A stretch of 64,000 bases of DNA from Gaiellasilicea sp033857955 (GCA_033857955.1 JAWVCW010000008.1:42503-106502), one strand, 5' to 3'; positions 46,167 through 55,308 are shown, counted from the first letter of the stretch. Made by a program: numbers and translations. The notes: a model not told the origin generated them from the sequence alone.

Positions 46167-46711
46167 GCCGGTTGGGAGCCTTGGCCCTGGCCGCGCTCGT
46201 CTTCGCCGGCTTCGCGGCCTTCGTGCTCGAGACGGAGCCGCGCTGGTACGAGCGCCTTCGGTATCCGCTCCGCTACGAGCAGATCGTCACCGGGCACGCC
46301 GAGAACTACAACCTCGACCCACAGCTCGTCGCCGCGGTGATCTACCAGGAGTCGAAGTTCGACGCGAACGCCGTTTCGTCGTCCGGCGCCGTCGGGCTGA
46401 TGCAGCTGCTGCCCGAGACGGCGCAGGGGATCGCCGACCGCACCGGTGGCCACGGCTGGCACGAGTCCGACCTCGTCAACCCGGAGCTGAACATCCGCTA
46501 CGGCTCGTGGTACCTCCGCCATCTCCTCGACAAGTACGGCAGCGAGGAGCTGGCGCTCGCCGCCTACAACGCCGGCCAGTCGAACGTCGATCGGTGGCGC
46601 GACGAGGGTGTGGGGATCCAGTTCGCGGAGACGCGCCGTTACGTCGCGCGCGTCCAGAGGCTGAAGGAGATCTACGCCAGGGCTTACCATTCGGAGCTCG
46701 GCCTGTCCTAG
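46163..46711 (+). CDS. Membrane-anchored lytic transglycosylase (SLT domain)
   Basis: Peptidoglycan-cleaving enzyme of 182 residues with an N-terminal membrane anchor (LGALALAALVFAGFAAFVL). The goose-lysozyme-like SLT domain has the catalytic Glu in VIYQESKFDANAVSSSGAVG, then LMQLLPETA, NIRYGSWYLRHLL and LALAAYNAGQSNVDRW. These are the family-1 motifs ESxF, GLMQ and AYNAG. The GTG overlaps coaE. Confidence 0.93.
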   Translation: MSRLGALALAALVFAGFAAFVLETEPRWYERLRYPLRYEQIVTGHAENYNLDPQLVAAVIYQESKFDANAVSSSGAVGLMQLLPETAQGIADRTGGHGWHESDLVNPELNIRYGSWYLRHLLDKYGSEELALAAYNAGQSNVDRWRDEGVGIQFAETRRYVARVQRLKEIYARAYHSELGLS

Positions 46712-46720
46712 GATTCAAGG

Positions 46721-47251
46721 ATGCGCATCGCAGTTGCGCTCCTCGCCCTCGTCGTGGCTGTGCCTGCGCTCGCCGACGAGCCCGCGCCGTACGTCCGCAC
46801 GTGCGCCGGGAGTCAGCTCGGCGACCTCGGCCGGGGCTGGCGGCAGCGCGCGGTCGTTGCCGGCCACGTGGCGTTTGTCGGGATCAAGGGCAGCTACCGC
46901 CGCATGAGCACGGATCGGCTCGGGCCGGGGATGGCGACGCCGCTGAAGGTCCTCGTCGTGGTCGATCCCAACGCGGCTCCGACGGTGACGATCGCTGCTC
47001 GCTCGCGCGCGTACACGGCGCTCGGCTACAACGCGATCCGCCATCACGGGACGGGCGTCCCGCTCGCGGACGGCACTCGGAGCGTGCGCTTCGAGGCCTG
47101 CCGCGCAGATCGGTCGCGCGAGCCATGGAACCGCGGTACGCAGTTCGGCGGCTACTTCCTGGTTGCCGGTGCGCGCTGCGTGCACATCGAGGTCGCCACG
47201 CAGGGGACAGTGCTGCGACGCAACCTCAGCTTCGGCGCGCCTTGCGCCTAG
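46721..47251 (+). CDS. Secreted protein of unknown function
   Basis: 176 residues with a cleavable signal peptide (MRIAVALLALVVAVPALA). The mature part is beta-rich with four cysteines (YVRTCAGS, FEACRADR, GARCVHIEV, GAPCA) likely in two disulfides, and the C-terminal pattern GGYFLVAGARCVHIEV with LRRNLSFGAPC. I recall the same pattern in other actinobacterial exported proteins without function. The ATG is 6 nt after a TAGGAT box (46709-46714). It converges with a GNAT gene, both ending in a shared CTAG. Confidence 0.78.
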   Translation: MRIAVALLALVVAVPALADEPAPYVRTCAGSQLGDLGRGWRQRAVVAGHVAFVGIKGSYRRMSTDRLGPGMATPLKVLVVVDPNAAPTVTIAARSRAYTALGYNAIRHHGTGVPLADGTRSVRFEACRADRSREPWNRGTQFGGYFLVAGARCVHIEVATQGTVLRRNLSFGAPCA

Positions 47252-47751
47252 ATCGCGAAGCGCTGCACGATCTCCCCGGTCGGCTCGTGCTCGGTGTAGC
47301 GGCCGCCGGTCGCCTCTGCGATCACGTCGCGCCAGAACGCGACCGCGGCTTCGTTGCCGACGAGCTCCTCCACGGTCCAGGCGCCGGGGAAGCGCCGCAG
47401 GGCCTCGAGCGCGGCAGCACGCCCGATCCCCCGGCGCCGGTAGGGCTGCGCGACGAAGAACTCGGCCATCCCGACATCGGCGTCGGCCGCCATCTGGGGA
47501 AACGGCTTGACCGTGACGAGTGCGAATCCGGCCGGCTTGCCGCCGGCCTCGATGAGAAGGCAGTGGCAGTCCGCCCGCGGGAGCATGTCCTCGAGGTAGT
47601 CGGGACGCCAGCGAGCGTCTCCGTCGAGCTCGTAGTGGGTGGTGTGTGCCGAGAGGTCGTGCAGGTAGAGGGCGTAGAGGCGCCGCAGGGCCGCGAGCTC
47701 GGCCTCGGTCGACGCGCGGACGAGCTCTACGGGACCGCCACGCGTGCCCAT
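47248..47751 (-). CDS. GNAT family acetyltransferase
   Basis: 167 residues, single GNAT domain. The acetyl-CoA site is AEFFVAQPYRRRGIGRAAAL, preceded by the strand PAGFALVTV and followed by NEAAVAFWRDVI. The substrate is unknown. The ATG lies 25 bp inside the 3' end of the upstream gene on the same strand, so the two are probably co-transcribed. Confidence 0.87.
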   Translation of the reverse strand: MGTRGGPVELVRASTEAELAALRRLYALYLHDLSAHTTHYELDGDARWRPDYLEDMLPRADCHCLLIEAGGKPAGFALVTVKPFPQMAADADVGMAEFFVAQPYRRRGIGRAAALEALRRFPGAWTVEELVGNEAAVAFWRDVIAEATGGRYTEHEPTGEIVQRFAI

Positions 47752-49607
47752 AGGTTCTCGAGCATGCGTCGCACGGAGGTGATCATCGCGCTGCCGCCGA
47801 AGTCGATCGCGCCCGCGGCGAAGACCTTTGCGCCTGTCTCCGTCTCGTAGTAGGTCATCTGCGCTGTCAGACCTGGGCCGAAGAGGTCTGCGATGTCGGC
47901 GAGCACGATCGTCCCGGTTGGTGTCACGGGCGTCGTCTGGTCGATCTCGATCCCGTAGCCGCCGAGCTCCTGCCCGAAGGTGGCGCCGTCGCCGAGCCCG
48001 GTCCCCGCCCAGAACCAGGGCGCCGTCGTGGCAGAGCGGACGACGAAGGGATGCTGGATGCGGCCGTCGTCGTTCGCCCGGTACTGGACGCCGATGACCG
48101 CTGACTCGGGCTTGCCGATGTTCCGCCAGAGCCTTGTGCGGCGAAGCGTGCGGCCGTCGAGGCGCACCTCCCAGAAGAAGTTGTTCGCGGACAGGAAGAC
48201 AAGGTTGCCGCCGAGATTGCGGTAGCCCTCGATCAGGTTGAACTCGTGCGCCGTCACGTACTCGGTGTGGCCGGGGAAGATGACGAGGTCGTAGAGGGCC
48301 AGTAGCTCCTCGGCGGTGTGGAACGACTGTAGATCGGTCTCCGTCACAAACTCTGGTTGCTTGCCCGTCGCGTGCAGCCAGCGGAGGAAGCCGACGTCGT
48401 ATTTCCGCCACTGCGGCGGGACGCCGCGGCGGAGGAACATGCGGCCGAGCTCGGCGGTGCTCTGCGCGCCCAGTGCGTACCAGGTGTCGCCCCAGCCGTT
48501 CCCGTCGGCGTCACGGAAGTTGTAGGCCTGCCAGGTGTTCGTCGGGATCACGACGGCGATGCGGCTCGTCGAGCCGAACGTGGTCGGCCGGACGGTGAAC
48601 GGCGCGTAGCCGATCCGACCGTCGTTCGCCGTCAGCTTCACGAAGTACACGCCCGTCGGCCAGGGGCCGATCGCGAAGTTGAGCGTGGCGCGGCGGTGTC
48701 GGGCCGTCCAGGGGATCGTCACCGGCTGGTTGACCGGCACGCCGTTCATCAGCGTGTCGCTGTGCGTCGGGCCTTCCTCCGGCCCCGCCCGGAAGGTCTG
48801 CAGGGTCAACGACTCCGCGTCGGTCTCGATCGCGAGGCGGGCCGAGCTGGTCGCCACGTAGCTCTCGGCCGTGAAGCCCGCGTCGACGCCGAGGATGCGC
48901 ACCACTGCCGACCTCAGCTTCCGGCCGCTGCGCGCGTTGTCGTCGCCGTAGGTGCGACGGTTGCCGGCCGAGTCGGTCGCCGTGATCCGCACGAGGTACG
49001 TGCGCGCGCCGACCGACCAGTGCGGGAACCACGTGAACGTGTTCCGGCCGGGTCGCAGGTTTGCCGTCAGCTCGTAGATCGTGGTCGGGCGGCTGATCGT
49101 GCGCGTCACCTCGAAGTGCACGATTGCGCGCTCGCTGAGCGTGAACGAGATCTTGGCGGATTCGCGCAGGCCGTCGCCGTTCGACGAGATCGTCGTCAGC
49201 CGCTTGTTGTCGCCCTGGAACGGCTGGCGGCCGCGGTTGTGCGCGTCGATGTTCATCACCCTGGGCGCGATTCGATCGATGCTGAGCGGCGTCTCCGCGA
49301 GCACGCGCAAGCCGTCGACGAGGCGGATCGAGTAGTTGCCGTCAGGCACCTTCGAGCCGGCGAGGCGGCCGTTCCAGCGCAGCGTCAGGAAGCGGCGCCG
49401 CTGCGGCTCGGCGATCCAGCCCAGAGGCTTGCCGGCTGTAGTGGCGAGCTGTACACCGACTCGCTCCGGCGCCGGGAGCTCCGCGTGCACGCTCAGCCGC
49501 TTCTCGTCGGGCGAGAACTCGCGCGGCACCGCCGTCAGGTCGACCGCGCTTGCCGCCGTCGGGAGGGCGAGCGCGAGTAGCACGACGATCAGCACGGGGC
49601 GGCGCAT
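47727..49607 (-). CDS. Exported protein with N,N-dimethylformamidase-like C-terminal domain (paralogue 1)
   Basis: 626 residues with signal peptide (MRRPVLIVVLLALALPTAASA). The ATG at 49607 is supported by a minus-strand TACCAT box 10 nt upstream, against an in-frame ATG 13 codons earlier. The N-terminal third has FlgD/Ig-like modules (LTLRWNGRLAGSKVPDGNYS, TYLVRITATDSAGNRRTYG). The C-terminal half has VIPTNTWQAYNFRDADGNGW, LVIFPGHTEYVT and LVFLSANNFFWEV, the pattern of the DMFase large-subunit C-terminal domain. No small-subunit gene is present. Function of these exported relatives is unknown. Confidence 0.78.
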   Translation of the reverse strand: MRRPVLIVVLLALALPTAASAVDLTAVPREFSPDEKRLSVHAELPAPERVGVQLATTAGKPLGWIAEPQRRRFLTLRWNGRLAGSKVPDGNYSIRLVDGLRVLAETPLSIDRIAPRVMNIDAHNRGRQPFQGDNKRLTTISSNGDGLRESAKISFTLSERAIVHFEVTRTISRPTTIYELTANLRPGRNTFTWFPHWSVGARTYLVRITATDSAGNRRTYGDDNARSGRKLRSAVVRILGVDAGFTAESYVATSSARLAIETDAESLTLQTFRAGPEEGPTHSDTLMNGVPVNQPVTIPWTARHRRATLNFAIGPWPTGVYFVKLTANDGRIGYAPFTVRPTTFGSTSRIAVVIPTNTWQAYNFRDADGNGWGDTWYALGAQSTAELGRMFLRRGVPPQWRKYDVGFLRWLHATGKQPEFVTETDLQSFHTAEELLALYDLVIFPGHTEYVTAHEFNLIEGYRNLGGNLVFLSANNFFWEVRLDGRTLRRTRLWRNIGKPESAVIGVQYRANDDGRIQHPFVVRSATTAPWFWAGTGLGDGATFGQELGGYGIEIDQTTPVTPTGTIVLADIADLFGPGLTAQMTYYETETGAKVFAAGAIDFGGSAMITSVRRMLENLWARVAVP

Positions 49608-49675
49608 CCGGCCGACAATGGTAGACGGGAAAGATGATGGATCCATTTGGATCGATCACCTTTCGAGACGCGCCG

Positions 49676-52009
49676 TCAGCGGGTTGCCGCGACCGACGTG
49701 AGCACTCTTCGCCGTCGCCGCGCGCGAACGTGCTCGGCCGCGAGGTAGCTGCCGACGACGAACGTCGCGGCGCCGATCTGCGCCAGCACTCCCTGCCAGG
49801 TCGGGTAGATGCCGAGCCATGTCCCCGCCCAGTAGGGCAGGTGCACGCCGTCGATCGGCGCCACCGACAGCCAGCCGACGACCTGGAAGGTCTGAACGGT
49901 CGTGCCCACGAGAATCACGAGCACCCAGGTCATGAGGACGCCGGTCACGATCAGCATCTTGCGGTGCGGCAGCTTTCGCTCCAGCAGAATCGTCACCGCG
50001 CCGACGGCGAACGTCGCCGCGAGGCCGAGCAGGACGCCGGGCAGGACGGCGAGCACTCCGGCCTCGAGCGTCAGCGCGTGCAGGAAGAGAACCGTCTCGA
50101 ACCCTTCGCGATAGACGCTCGAGAACCCGAGTGCGGCGAGCCCAAGCGTCTGCGTAGCGACCAGTCCGACGCCGGCGCAGCGGAGCAGGCGCTGCTTGCG
50201 CTGGTGGAAGCCGGCCAGGTGCTCGGCCCAGTAGACGCGGTGATAGAACCAGTTGAGGATCAGCAGCAGCACGGCGATCGCGATCACCGACACGACTGCT
50301 TCGAGCCGCTCGCCGTACTGCGCGAGCGAGCCGAGCACGGTTTGCGCGACGACCCAGGTGACAGCTGAGGCGACGAAGGCGAGAGCGACGCCGACGAGCA
50401 GCGGCCGCCGGTACTTGCGGTTGCCGCCGATCATGCTCGCCATCAGGGCTGCGAGGATCAGCACCGCCTCGAGCCCTTCGCGGAAGACGACGATCGCGCT
50501 GTTCGAGACGACGGACGCCGTCGAGTTGGCGCCGGTCCCCACCCGCCGGGACGCGTCGACGAGCTCGGTGTCGAGAGCGGCGAGCGTCGCGTCGAGCTCC
50601 GCGCCGGCGTCCTTCCGTTTCACGAGCTGGACAAGGCCGGCGTGATCGCCTTCGCCGTACCAGAACAACCCTTCGATGCGCTGGAAGAGCGAGGGGGCGA
50701 TCCCGCGAAGCCGCTGCTCGGGGCCGAGCTCGAAGATGCCATACGCCTCCAGGCGCGCTTGCTCCGCGCGGCTCCAGCTTCCGGCCCGAGCCGCGTTCGC
50801 AAGCCGGTCGAGCGACGCTGCGATCACGTCGAAGTCAGCGCCTGCGGCTGCGTCCTTCCACGCCGCGGGAAAGAGCGCGTCGATCAGGTCGAGCGAGCGT
50901 TCGGTCTGTGCCGAGACCCGTTCGGCGCGAGCGACCGCACGGCCGCTGCCGGCCGCGTCCAGCGCGTTCGCGAGCGAGGCGAGGATCGCCGTCAGCTCGC
51001 GCGTGGCACTCGCGTCGCGCTGGATCAGGGTGGGGGCGACGTCCGAGAAGGCCGCCGCGGCAGCGTCGCGGAAGCTGATCGCCTCCTGGATCTCGAACGC
51101 GAGCGTGACACGACCGGCCTCGACGCCACGGTCGTACTCGATCGGCACGAGCCGTAGGAAGCGGTCGAGCTGGCCTGCGCGGCGGGCCTGCTCGGCCGGG
51201 GCGAGCGGGGCGGCGCGGAACCCCTCGAGCTGTCGGTCCATCGCTCCGACGGCGCGCTCGACCCGGGCTCGGTCGCCGTCGCGCGCCGCCTGCTCGAGTT
51301 GCCCCGTCGCGGCTTCCAGCCGCCGCGACGCAGCGACGCCACGCTGGGACTCGTAGCTCCCGGCGACGATGCGGACGTATCCGTGCGCGAGCGCTGCGGC
51401 TTCGACGAGGCGGACGTCGAATCCACGCAGCGAGGCGGCCCGCACACTCTGCAGGGTCGCGCGGAGACGCGCGTCGTATGTGTCCAGCAGATCGGCGCGG
51501 ACGGCCCGAGCAGCGGCTGCAGGGGTCAGCTCGCCACGGCTCAGTCCGGCGACTGCCAGCGTCGCGTCGGTTCCGGCGCGCGTGAAGCGTGTCGGCGCCC
51601 GGAACTCCCGGACCAGCAGCCAGCGGCGCGCGGCCGCGGCATCGCCGCGGTCTGCGTCTGCGACTGCGCCGAGCAGCCCTGCGTGCAGAATCTCGGTCCA
51701 GGCGCGCGCCTGAGCCGCTGCGAAGGCGACGTCGTCGCCGCGCGCGGCAGCACGGTTCATGGCTGCAACGGCGTTCCGCGCGGACGGTGGGAGGCTCGCC
51801 GCGAGCGGCGCCAGGGTCCGATCCGCCTCGTTCACCAGCGTCAGCGCTCTGGTGCGCTCGCCGAGCATGAGCTCCGTCTGCGCCAGCCCGAGATCGCGCC
51901 GCGCGTCGACCGCGGTCGTCCAGTTCGGAGGCGTCTGGGCGCCGGCAGGTGCGGCGGCGAGTGCGACGGCGGCGGTAACGACCGCCGCAAGCAGGATCGG
52001 CACGCGCAT
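49676..52009 (-). CDS. efeU: Iron permease EfeU/FTR1 with large N-terminal extracytoplasmic domain
   Basis: 777 residues. A signal peptide (about 1-25) and a helical, Ala/Arg-rich extracytoplasmic region of about 450 residues precede the FTR1 permease domain (about 490-765, seven transmembrane helices). The two iron-binding motifs are VVFREGLEAVLIL and VYREGFETVLFLHAL (REGxE). Typical EfeU has only the permease part. It lies 2 bp downstream of efeO, forming a ferrous/ferric uptake operon; no EfeB peroxidase gene is nearby. Confidence 0.9.
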   Translation of the reverse strand: MRVPILLAAVVTAAVALAAAPAGAQTPPNWTTAVDARRDLGLAQTELMLGERTRALTLVNEADRTLAPLAASLPPSARNAVAAMNRAAARGDDVAFAAAQARAWTEILHAGLLGAVADADRGDAAAARRWLLVREFRAPTRFTRAGTDATLAVAGLSRGELTPAAAARAVRADLLDTYDARLRATLQSVRAASLRGFDVRLVEAAALAHGYVRIVAGSYESQRGVAASRRLEAATGQLEQAARDGDRARVERAVGAMDRQLEGFRAAPLAPAEQARRAGQLDRFLRLVPIEYDRGVEAGRVTLAFEIQEAISFRDAAAAAFSDVAPTLIQRDASATRELTAILASLANALDAAGSGRAVARAERVSAQTERSLDLIDALFPAAWKDAAAGADFDVIAASLDRLANAARAGSWSRAEQARLEAYGIFELGPEQRLRGIAPSLFQRIEGLFWYGEGDHAGLVQLVKRKDAGAELDATLAALDTELVDASRRVGTGANSTASVVSNSAIVVFREGLEAVLILAALMASMIGGNRKYRRPLLVGVALAFVASAVTWVVAQTVLGSLAQYGERLEAVVSVIAIAVLLLILNWFYHRVYWAEHLAGFHQRKQRLLRCAGVGLVATQTLGLAALGFSSVYREGFETVLFLHALTLEAGVLAVLPGVLLGLAATFAVGAVTILLERKLPHRKMLIVTGVLMTWVLVILVGTTVQTFQVVGWLSVAPIDGVHLPYWAGTWLGIYPTWQGVLAQIGAATFVVGSYLAAEHVRARRRRRVLTSVAATR

Positions 52010-52011
52010 CG

Positions 52012-53112
52012 CTACTGCTGGATTTCGACGCCCAGTTGTGCGGCTTGCTGCGTCACCTGCCCGGCGACGGCGCTGCCGCGCTCCTGCGCCTCGATGCCGA
52101 GCCGGTGAGCTTCCTCGGGGGCGAAGCGGCGGCCTGAGGACTCCTGCGCGCGCAGGTCGGTGATGAACGCGGCCAGGTCGGACAGCTCATCGCGCGTCTG
52201 CGAGGCACTCGCCGCGTCGACCTCGGCGATCGCCGGCTGGACCCCGTCGAAGACGACCTCGAGCCCGGCGATGATGTCGCCGATGTCCGACAGCCGGGAG
52301 ACGACGTTGAACGAATCGCCGTTCGCAGCGTCGCCGCGGACGAAGCGCGACGCCTTCCATTGGCCGAAGTACTCACTCATCGTCGGGACCATCACCACCA
52401 GCGCCGTAAACGCGTCCGACGGGGTCGGCTGCCAGGCCTGCGCCTTGGTGGAGAGCTCGCGCGCGTAGCGGTCGAATGCATCCGCGGCGGCTGTGAAGAC
52501 GCGCGCGTCCGGCAGTGCCTCGCCGAAGGCGACCTTCCCGTCCTCGTCGAGGTCGGCCTTGACGTGGGCCGTGAACTCGGGCCGCGTGCCCCAGAGCATC
52601 CCCTCGGTCAGGTTGTAGAGATTGCCCGGCTGCTCGAGCACTCGTCCGTCGGCGAGATCCAGGTCGAAGGGGACGGCACTCTCGGGATCCTCGGCCTTGC
52701 TCGAGCCCGCGTCGATGATGATGTCGTACTCGGCGAGCGAGGGCGTGCCGGCCACGATGCCTTCCATGCGCTCGTAGTACGGGTTGCCCTCCGTCCAGAG
52801 ATCCTTCGCCTTGGCGAGCAGCGGCGCGACCTCGGTGCGATGCTCGCTCAAGAGCCGCGCGTGGTCGTAGTCGACGCTCGCGGCGAGCTTGTCGTAGTCC
52901 TGGGCGAGGGAGCGGAAGCGCTCCGTGAAGGCCACGAGCTGATCCGTGTGCTCCGTCAGGTAGGACTTGACGCCCGTGAGGTCGGCGGCCGCGAGATGTC
53001 CCGAGACCTCGGCAGGGGCCGTCGTGGTCGTACCGGCCTCGTCGGCGGCGTCGTTGCCGCCGCAGCCAGCAGCGAGGCACACGATGAACGTAAGGGCGAG
53101 TAGACGCACCAT
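52012..53112 (-). CDS. efeO: EfeO/imelysin-like iron-uptake lipoprotein
   Basis: 366-residue lipoprotein (MVRLLALTFIVCLAAGC, lipobox LAAGC; Thr-rich linker). The M75/imelysin-like domain has DYDKLAASVDYDHARLL, YYERMEGIVAGTPSLAEYDI and GNLYNLTEGMLWGTRPEFTA, similar to EfeO C-terminal domains that bring iron to the EfeU permease. No N-terminal cupredoxin domain is visible. It is first in the operon, behind a palindromic operator candidate at its start codon. Confidence 0.83.
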   Translation of the reverse strand: MVRLLALTFIVCLAAGCGGNDAADEAGTTTTAPAEVSGHLAAADLTGVKSYLTEHTDQLVAFTERFRSLAQDYDKLAASVDYDHARLLSEHRTEVAPLLAKAKDLWTEGNPYYERMEGIVAGTPSLAEYDIIIDAGSSKAEDPESAVPFDLDLADGRVLEQPGNLYNLTEGMLWGTRPEFTAHVKADLDEDGKVAFGEALPDARVFTAAADAFDRYARELSTKAQAWQPTPSDAFTALVVMVPTMSEYFGQWKASRFVRGDAANGDSFNVVSRLSDIGDIIAGLEVVFDGVQPAIAEVDAASASQTRDELSDLAAFITDLRAQESSGRRFAPEEAHRLGIEAQERGSAVAGQVTQQAAQLGVEIQQ

Positions 53113-53129
53113 GTAAGGCCCACCTTACA
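53112..53129. promoter_or_regulatory. Palindromic operator candidate of efeO-efeU
   Basis: Perfect inverted repeat TGTAAGG and CCTTACA around four bases. It spans the first base of the efeO start codon and includes a minus-strand TAAGGT -10-like box 9 nt before the ATG. A repressor bound here would block RNA polymerase. An iron-responsive regulator of the DtxR or Fur type is likely from context, though the spacing differs from the classical DtxR/IdeR box. Confidence 0.55.
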
Positions 53130-53156
53130 CAGCAGTGAATCGAGGCGTTCGACGAA

Positions 53157-54788
53157 CTAGCTCGTCATGTGATGCCAGAGGTTGTCGAGCATCCGCCAGA
53201 CCGGCTGGAAGGTGATCGAGCCGCTGAAGTCGAGTGCGCCGGCACAGAAGACGCGCGCCCCCTGCTCCGTCTCGTAGTAGGTCATCTCGCCGGTCAGCCC
53301 CGGTCCGAACAGGTTCGGGATCTGTGCCAGCACCCTCGTTCCGGGAGGCGAGAACGGCGTCGTCGAATCGATCTCGATCCCGTAGCCGCCCACCATCTCG
53401 CCGAGGGTGCTGCCGTTGACGAGGCCGGTCCCCTCGAAGAGCCACGGCGCGCCGGCCGTGTCGACGATGTTGTAGACGCCCTGCTTCGTTCCGTTGTCGT
53501 TCGCTCGGTACTGCGCGCCGATGAGCGCAGCCTCGGGACGGCCGAGGTCGCGCCACAGCTTCATCCGCCGCATCCACGGCCCGTTCTTCTCGACCTTCCA
53601 GAAGAAGTTGTTCGCCGTGAGGAAGATGAGACGGCCGCCGAGGTCGCGGAACCGCTGGACGACGTCGTAGGCGTGCTCGGTGACGTACTCCGTGTGGCCC
53701 GGGAAGACCACGAGGTCGTACAGGCGCCGCAGCTCGTCACCGCTCGGGAAAGCTTCGAGGTCGTCGTCGGCGAGCACGTCCGGCGTCCGCCCGGTCTGGT
53801 GGAGGAACTTCAGGAACGGCACGTCCGAGCGGCGGAACCAGGGCGGGGTGCCGCGCTGACGGTACGGCCGACTGAGCTTGACCGGCGGGTTCCCACCGGC
53901 GTACCAGGTGTCGCCCCAGCCGTCGCCGTCCGAGTCGTCGAAGTTGTAGGCCTGCCAGGTGTTCGTCGGCATCACGACCGCCTGGCGCACCGTGCCGAGC
54001 GAGGCGGGCCGGAGGATCAGGGGCGCGAAGCCGACTCGCCCGTCGTCGGTTGTCAGCTTGGCGGCGTAGACGCCGCTGACCCACGCGCCCGGGTTCACCA
54101 CGATCGTGTGCGGTGCCGACCGCTTCCTCGACCAGCCGTAGGAGAGGGGCGGACCGATCGGCTGGCCGCGCATCTCATCCGTGCGGTCGGTGTACTCCGC
54201 CTCCGTCCCGCAGGCCAGGAACTGGAGCGTGATGCGCTCCGCGTCGGCGGTGATCGTCAGCTGGGCGGGCTCGAGCGGCGCGTAGCTGCGCTTGTCGAAT
54301 GCCGCCTCGACGCCGAGGATCCGCACGACCGGAGTCCTCGAGCGTGAGGCCTTCGCCGGCCGGCTGCCGCCATAGCTCTTCAGGTTGCCCGCTTCGTCCT
54401 CCACTGTCAGCCGCATCACGTAGGAGCCGACCGCCGTCTTCTCGTTGGGCCGCCACCAGAGCCGGTGATAGCCCACGTCGAAGAATTGCTCCGTCTGCCA
54501 GACCGTCGTGCGCTTCCGGAGTGCCGTGCGAACCGCCTCGAGCCGGACCGTTGCCGGCCGGTCGAGCGAGAAGGCGACCGAGGCGGTGTCGCGGCCCGGG
54601 ACGCCGGGGCTCACGCTGGCGAAGAGCCGGCGGTCGCCGAAGTACTGCCGGCCCCGATTGCGGACCGAAAGACGGGCGAGCGAGGGCGCGCGCAGCTGTG
54701 CGAGTGCCACTCGCGGGGCGACGAGCAGTGCACCGGCAGCGGCCAGCCCAAGCTGCAGCAGGCGAGTGCGAGAGACGGCGGGAGTCAT
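53157..54788 (-). CDS. Exported protein with N,N-dimethylformamidase-like C-terminal domain (paralogue 2)
   Basis: 543 residues, clearly paralogous to the protein at 47727-49607: the two share MPTNTWQAYNFDDSDGDGWG-type, FPGHTEYVTEHAYDV, FLTANNFFWKVE and TGEMTYYETEQGARVF segments. The N-terminus (VSRTRLLQLGLAAAGALLV) resembles a Tat-type signal without the exact RR pair. One Ig-like module (YRLWWRPNEKTAVGSYVMRL) precedes the C-terminal domain. The ATG is 9 nt after a minus-strand TAGGAT box (54798-54803). It sits directly upstream of the efeO-efeU operon. Confidence 0.78.
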   Translation of the reverse strand: MTPAVSRTRLLQLGLAAAGALLVAPRVALAQLRAPSLARLSVRNRGRQYFGDRRLFASVSPGVPGRDTASVAFSLDRPATVRLEAVRTALRKRTTVWQTEQFFDVGYHRLWWRPNEKTAVGSYVMRLTVEDEAGNLKSYGGSRPAKASRSRTPVVRILGVEAAFDKRSYAPLEPAQLTITADAERITLQFLACGTEAEYTDRTDEMRGQPIGPPLSYGWSRKRSAPHTIVVNPGAWVSGVYAAKLTTDDGRVGFAPLILRPASLGTVRQAVVMPTNTWQAYNFDDSDGDGWGDTWYAGGNPPVKLSRPYRQRGTPPWFRRSDVPFLKFLHQTGRTPDVLADDDLEAFPSGDELRRLYDLVVFPGHTEYVTEHAYDVVQRFRDLGGRLIFLTANNFFWKVEKNGPWMRRMKLWRDLGRPEAALIGAQYRANDNGTKQGVYNIVDTAGAPWLFEGTGLVNGSTLGEMVGGYGIEIDSTTPFSPPGTRVLAQIPNLFGPGLTGEMTYYETEQGARVFCAGALDFSGSITFQPVWRMLDNLWHHMTS

Positions 54789-54825
54789 CGCGGCCGCATC
54801 CTAGACGGAGGATTTGACGGTGCGC

Positions 54826-55305
54826 TTAACTCGCGCCGGTCCGTTGCTCGAGCTCGTTCGCTTTTGCGGTGAGCGCGCTGAAGCCCGCCAGCAGAAAGTC
54901 GTTGACCGCTCCTGCCGCGAGCACGGCCGTCAGCAGGCGGCCGGTGCGAGGTGCGAGGATCTGCGTCGAGGCGAGGCCTCCTCCGATCCACGTTCCGATA
55001 CACCGGGTACACGTGACGAGCTCGCCGATCGCCTGTTTCATCTCGGTATCCTGCGTTGGCTTCTCGTCTTCGCCGTCGTACGCCTCGCCTTCGACGAACG
55101 GCTCGCGCACGAAGCTCGTCACCTTGTCGCGGGCGACCGTTCGCGACGCCTTGAAGGTCGCGAGGCCGAGGAGCGCAAGATCGATCGGCGCCATCGTCTG
55201 GAGCGGCCGCTTCCGTGCCGTCGCGAGGCCGCTGACCGCCCCGAGACCGGCCAAGAACGTGCCCACGATCGTCGCGTATGCGCGGTAGGGAGGCTGCCCG
55301 GACAC
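54826..55305 (-). CDS. DUF1360 family membrane protein
   Basis: 159 residues with the DUF1360 pattern: APIDLALLGLATFKASRTVA, RDKVTSFVREPFVE and GELVTCTRCIGTWIG (CxxC), with two or three hydrophobic segments (about 10-28, 112-145). Members occur in actinobacteria and in Bacillus (YjcA) without a defined biochemical role. GTG start, divergent from uvrB with 17 bp between starts. Confidence 0.82.
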   Translation of the reverse strand: MSGQPPYRAYATIVGTFLAGLGAVSGLATARKRPLQTMAPIDLALLGLATFKASRTVARDKVTSFVREPFVEGEAYDGEDEKPTQDTEMKQAIGELVTCTRCIGTWIGGGLASTQILAPRTGRLLTAVLAAGAVNDFLLAGFSALTAKANELEQRTGAS

Positions 55306-55308
55306 CGG

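Noticed and set aside
53112..53129. Assigning the efeO palindrome firmly to DtxR/IdeR or Fur
   Set aside because: The half-sites resemble the AGG...CCT core but the 4-bp centre does not match the 19-bp DtxR box or a Fur box, so only an operator candidate is claimed.
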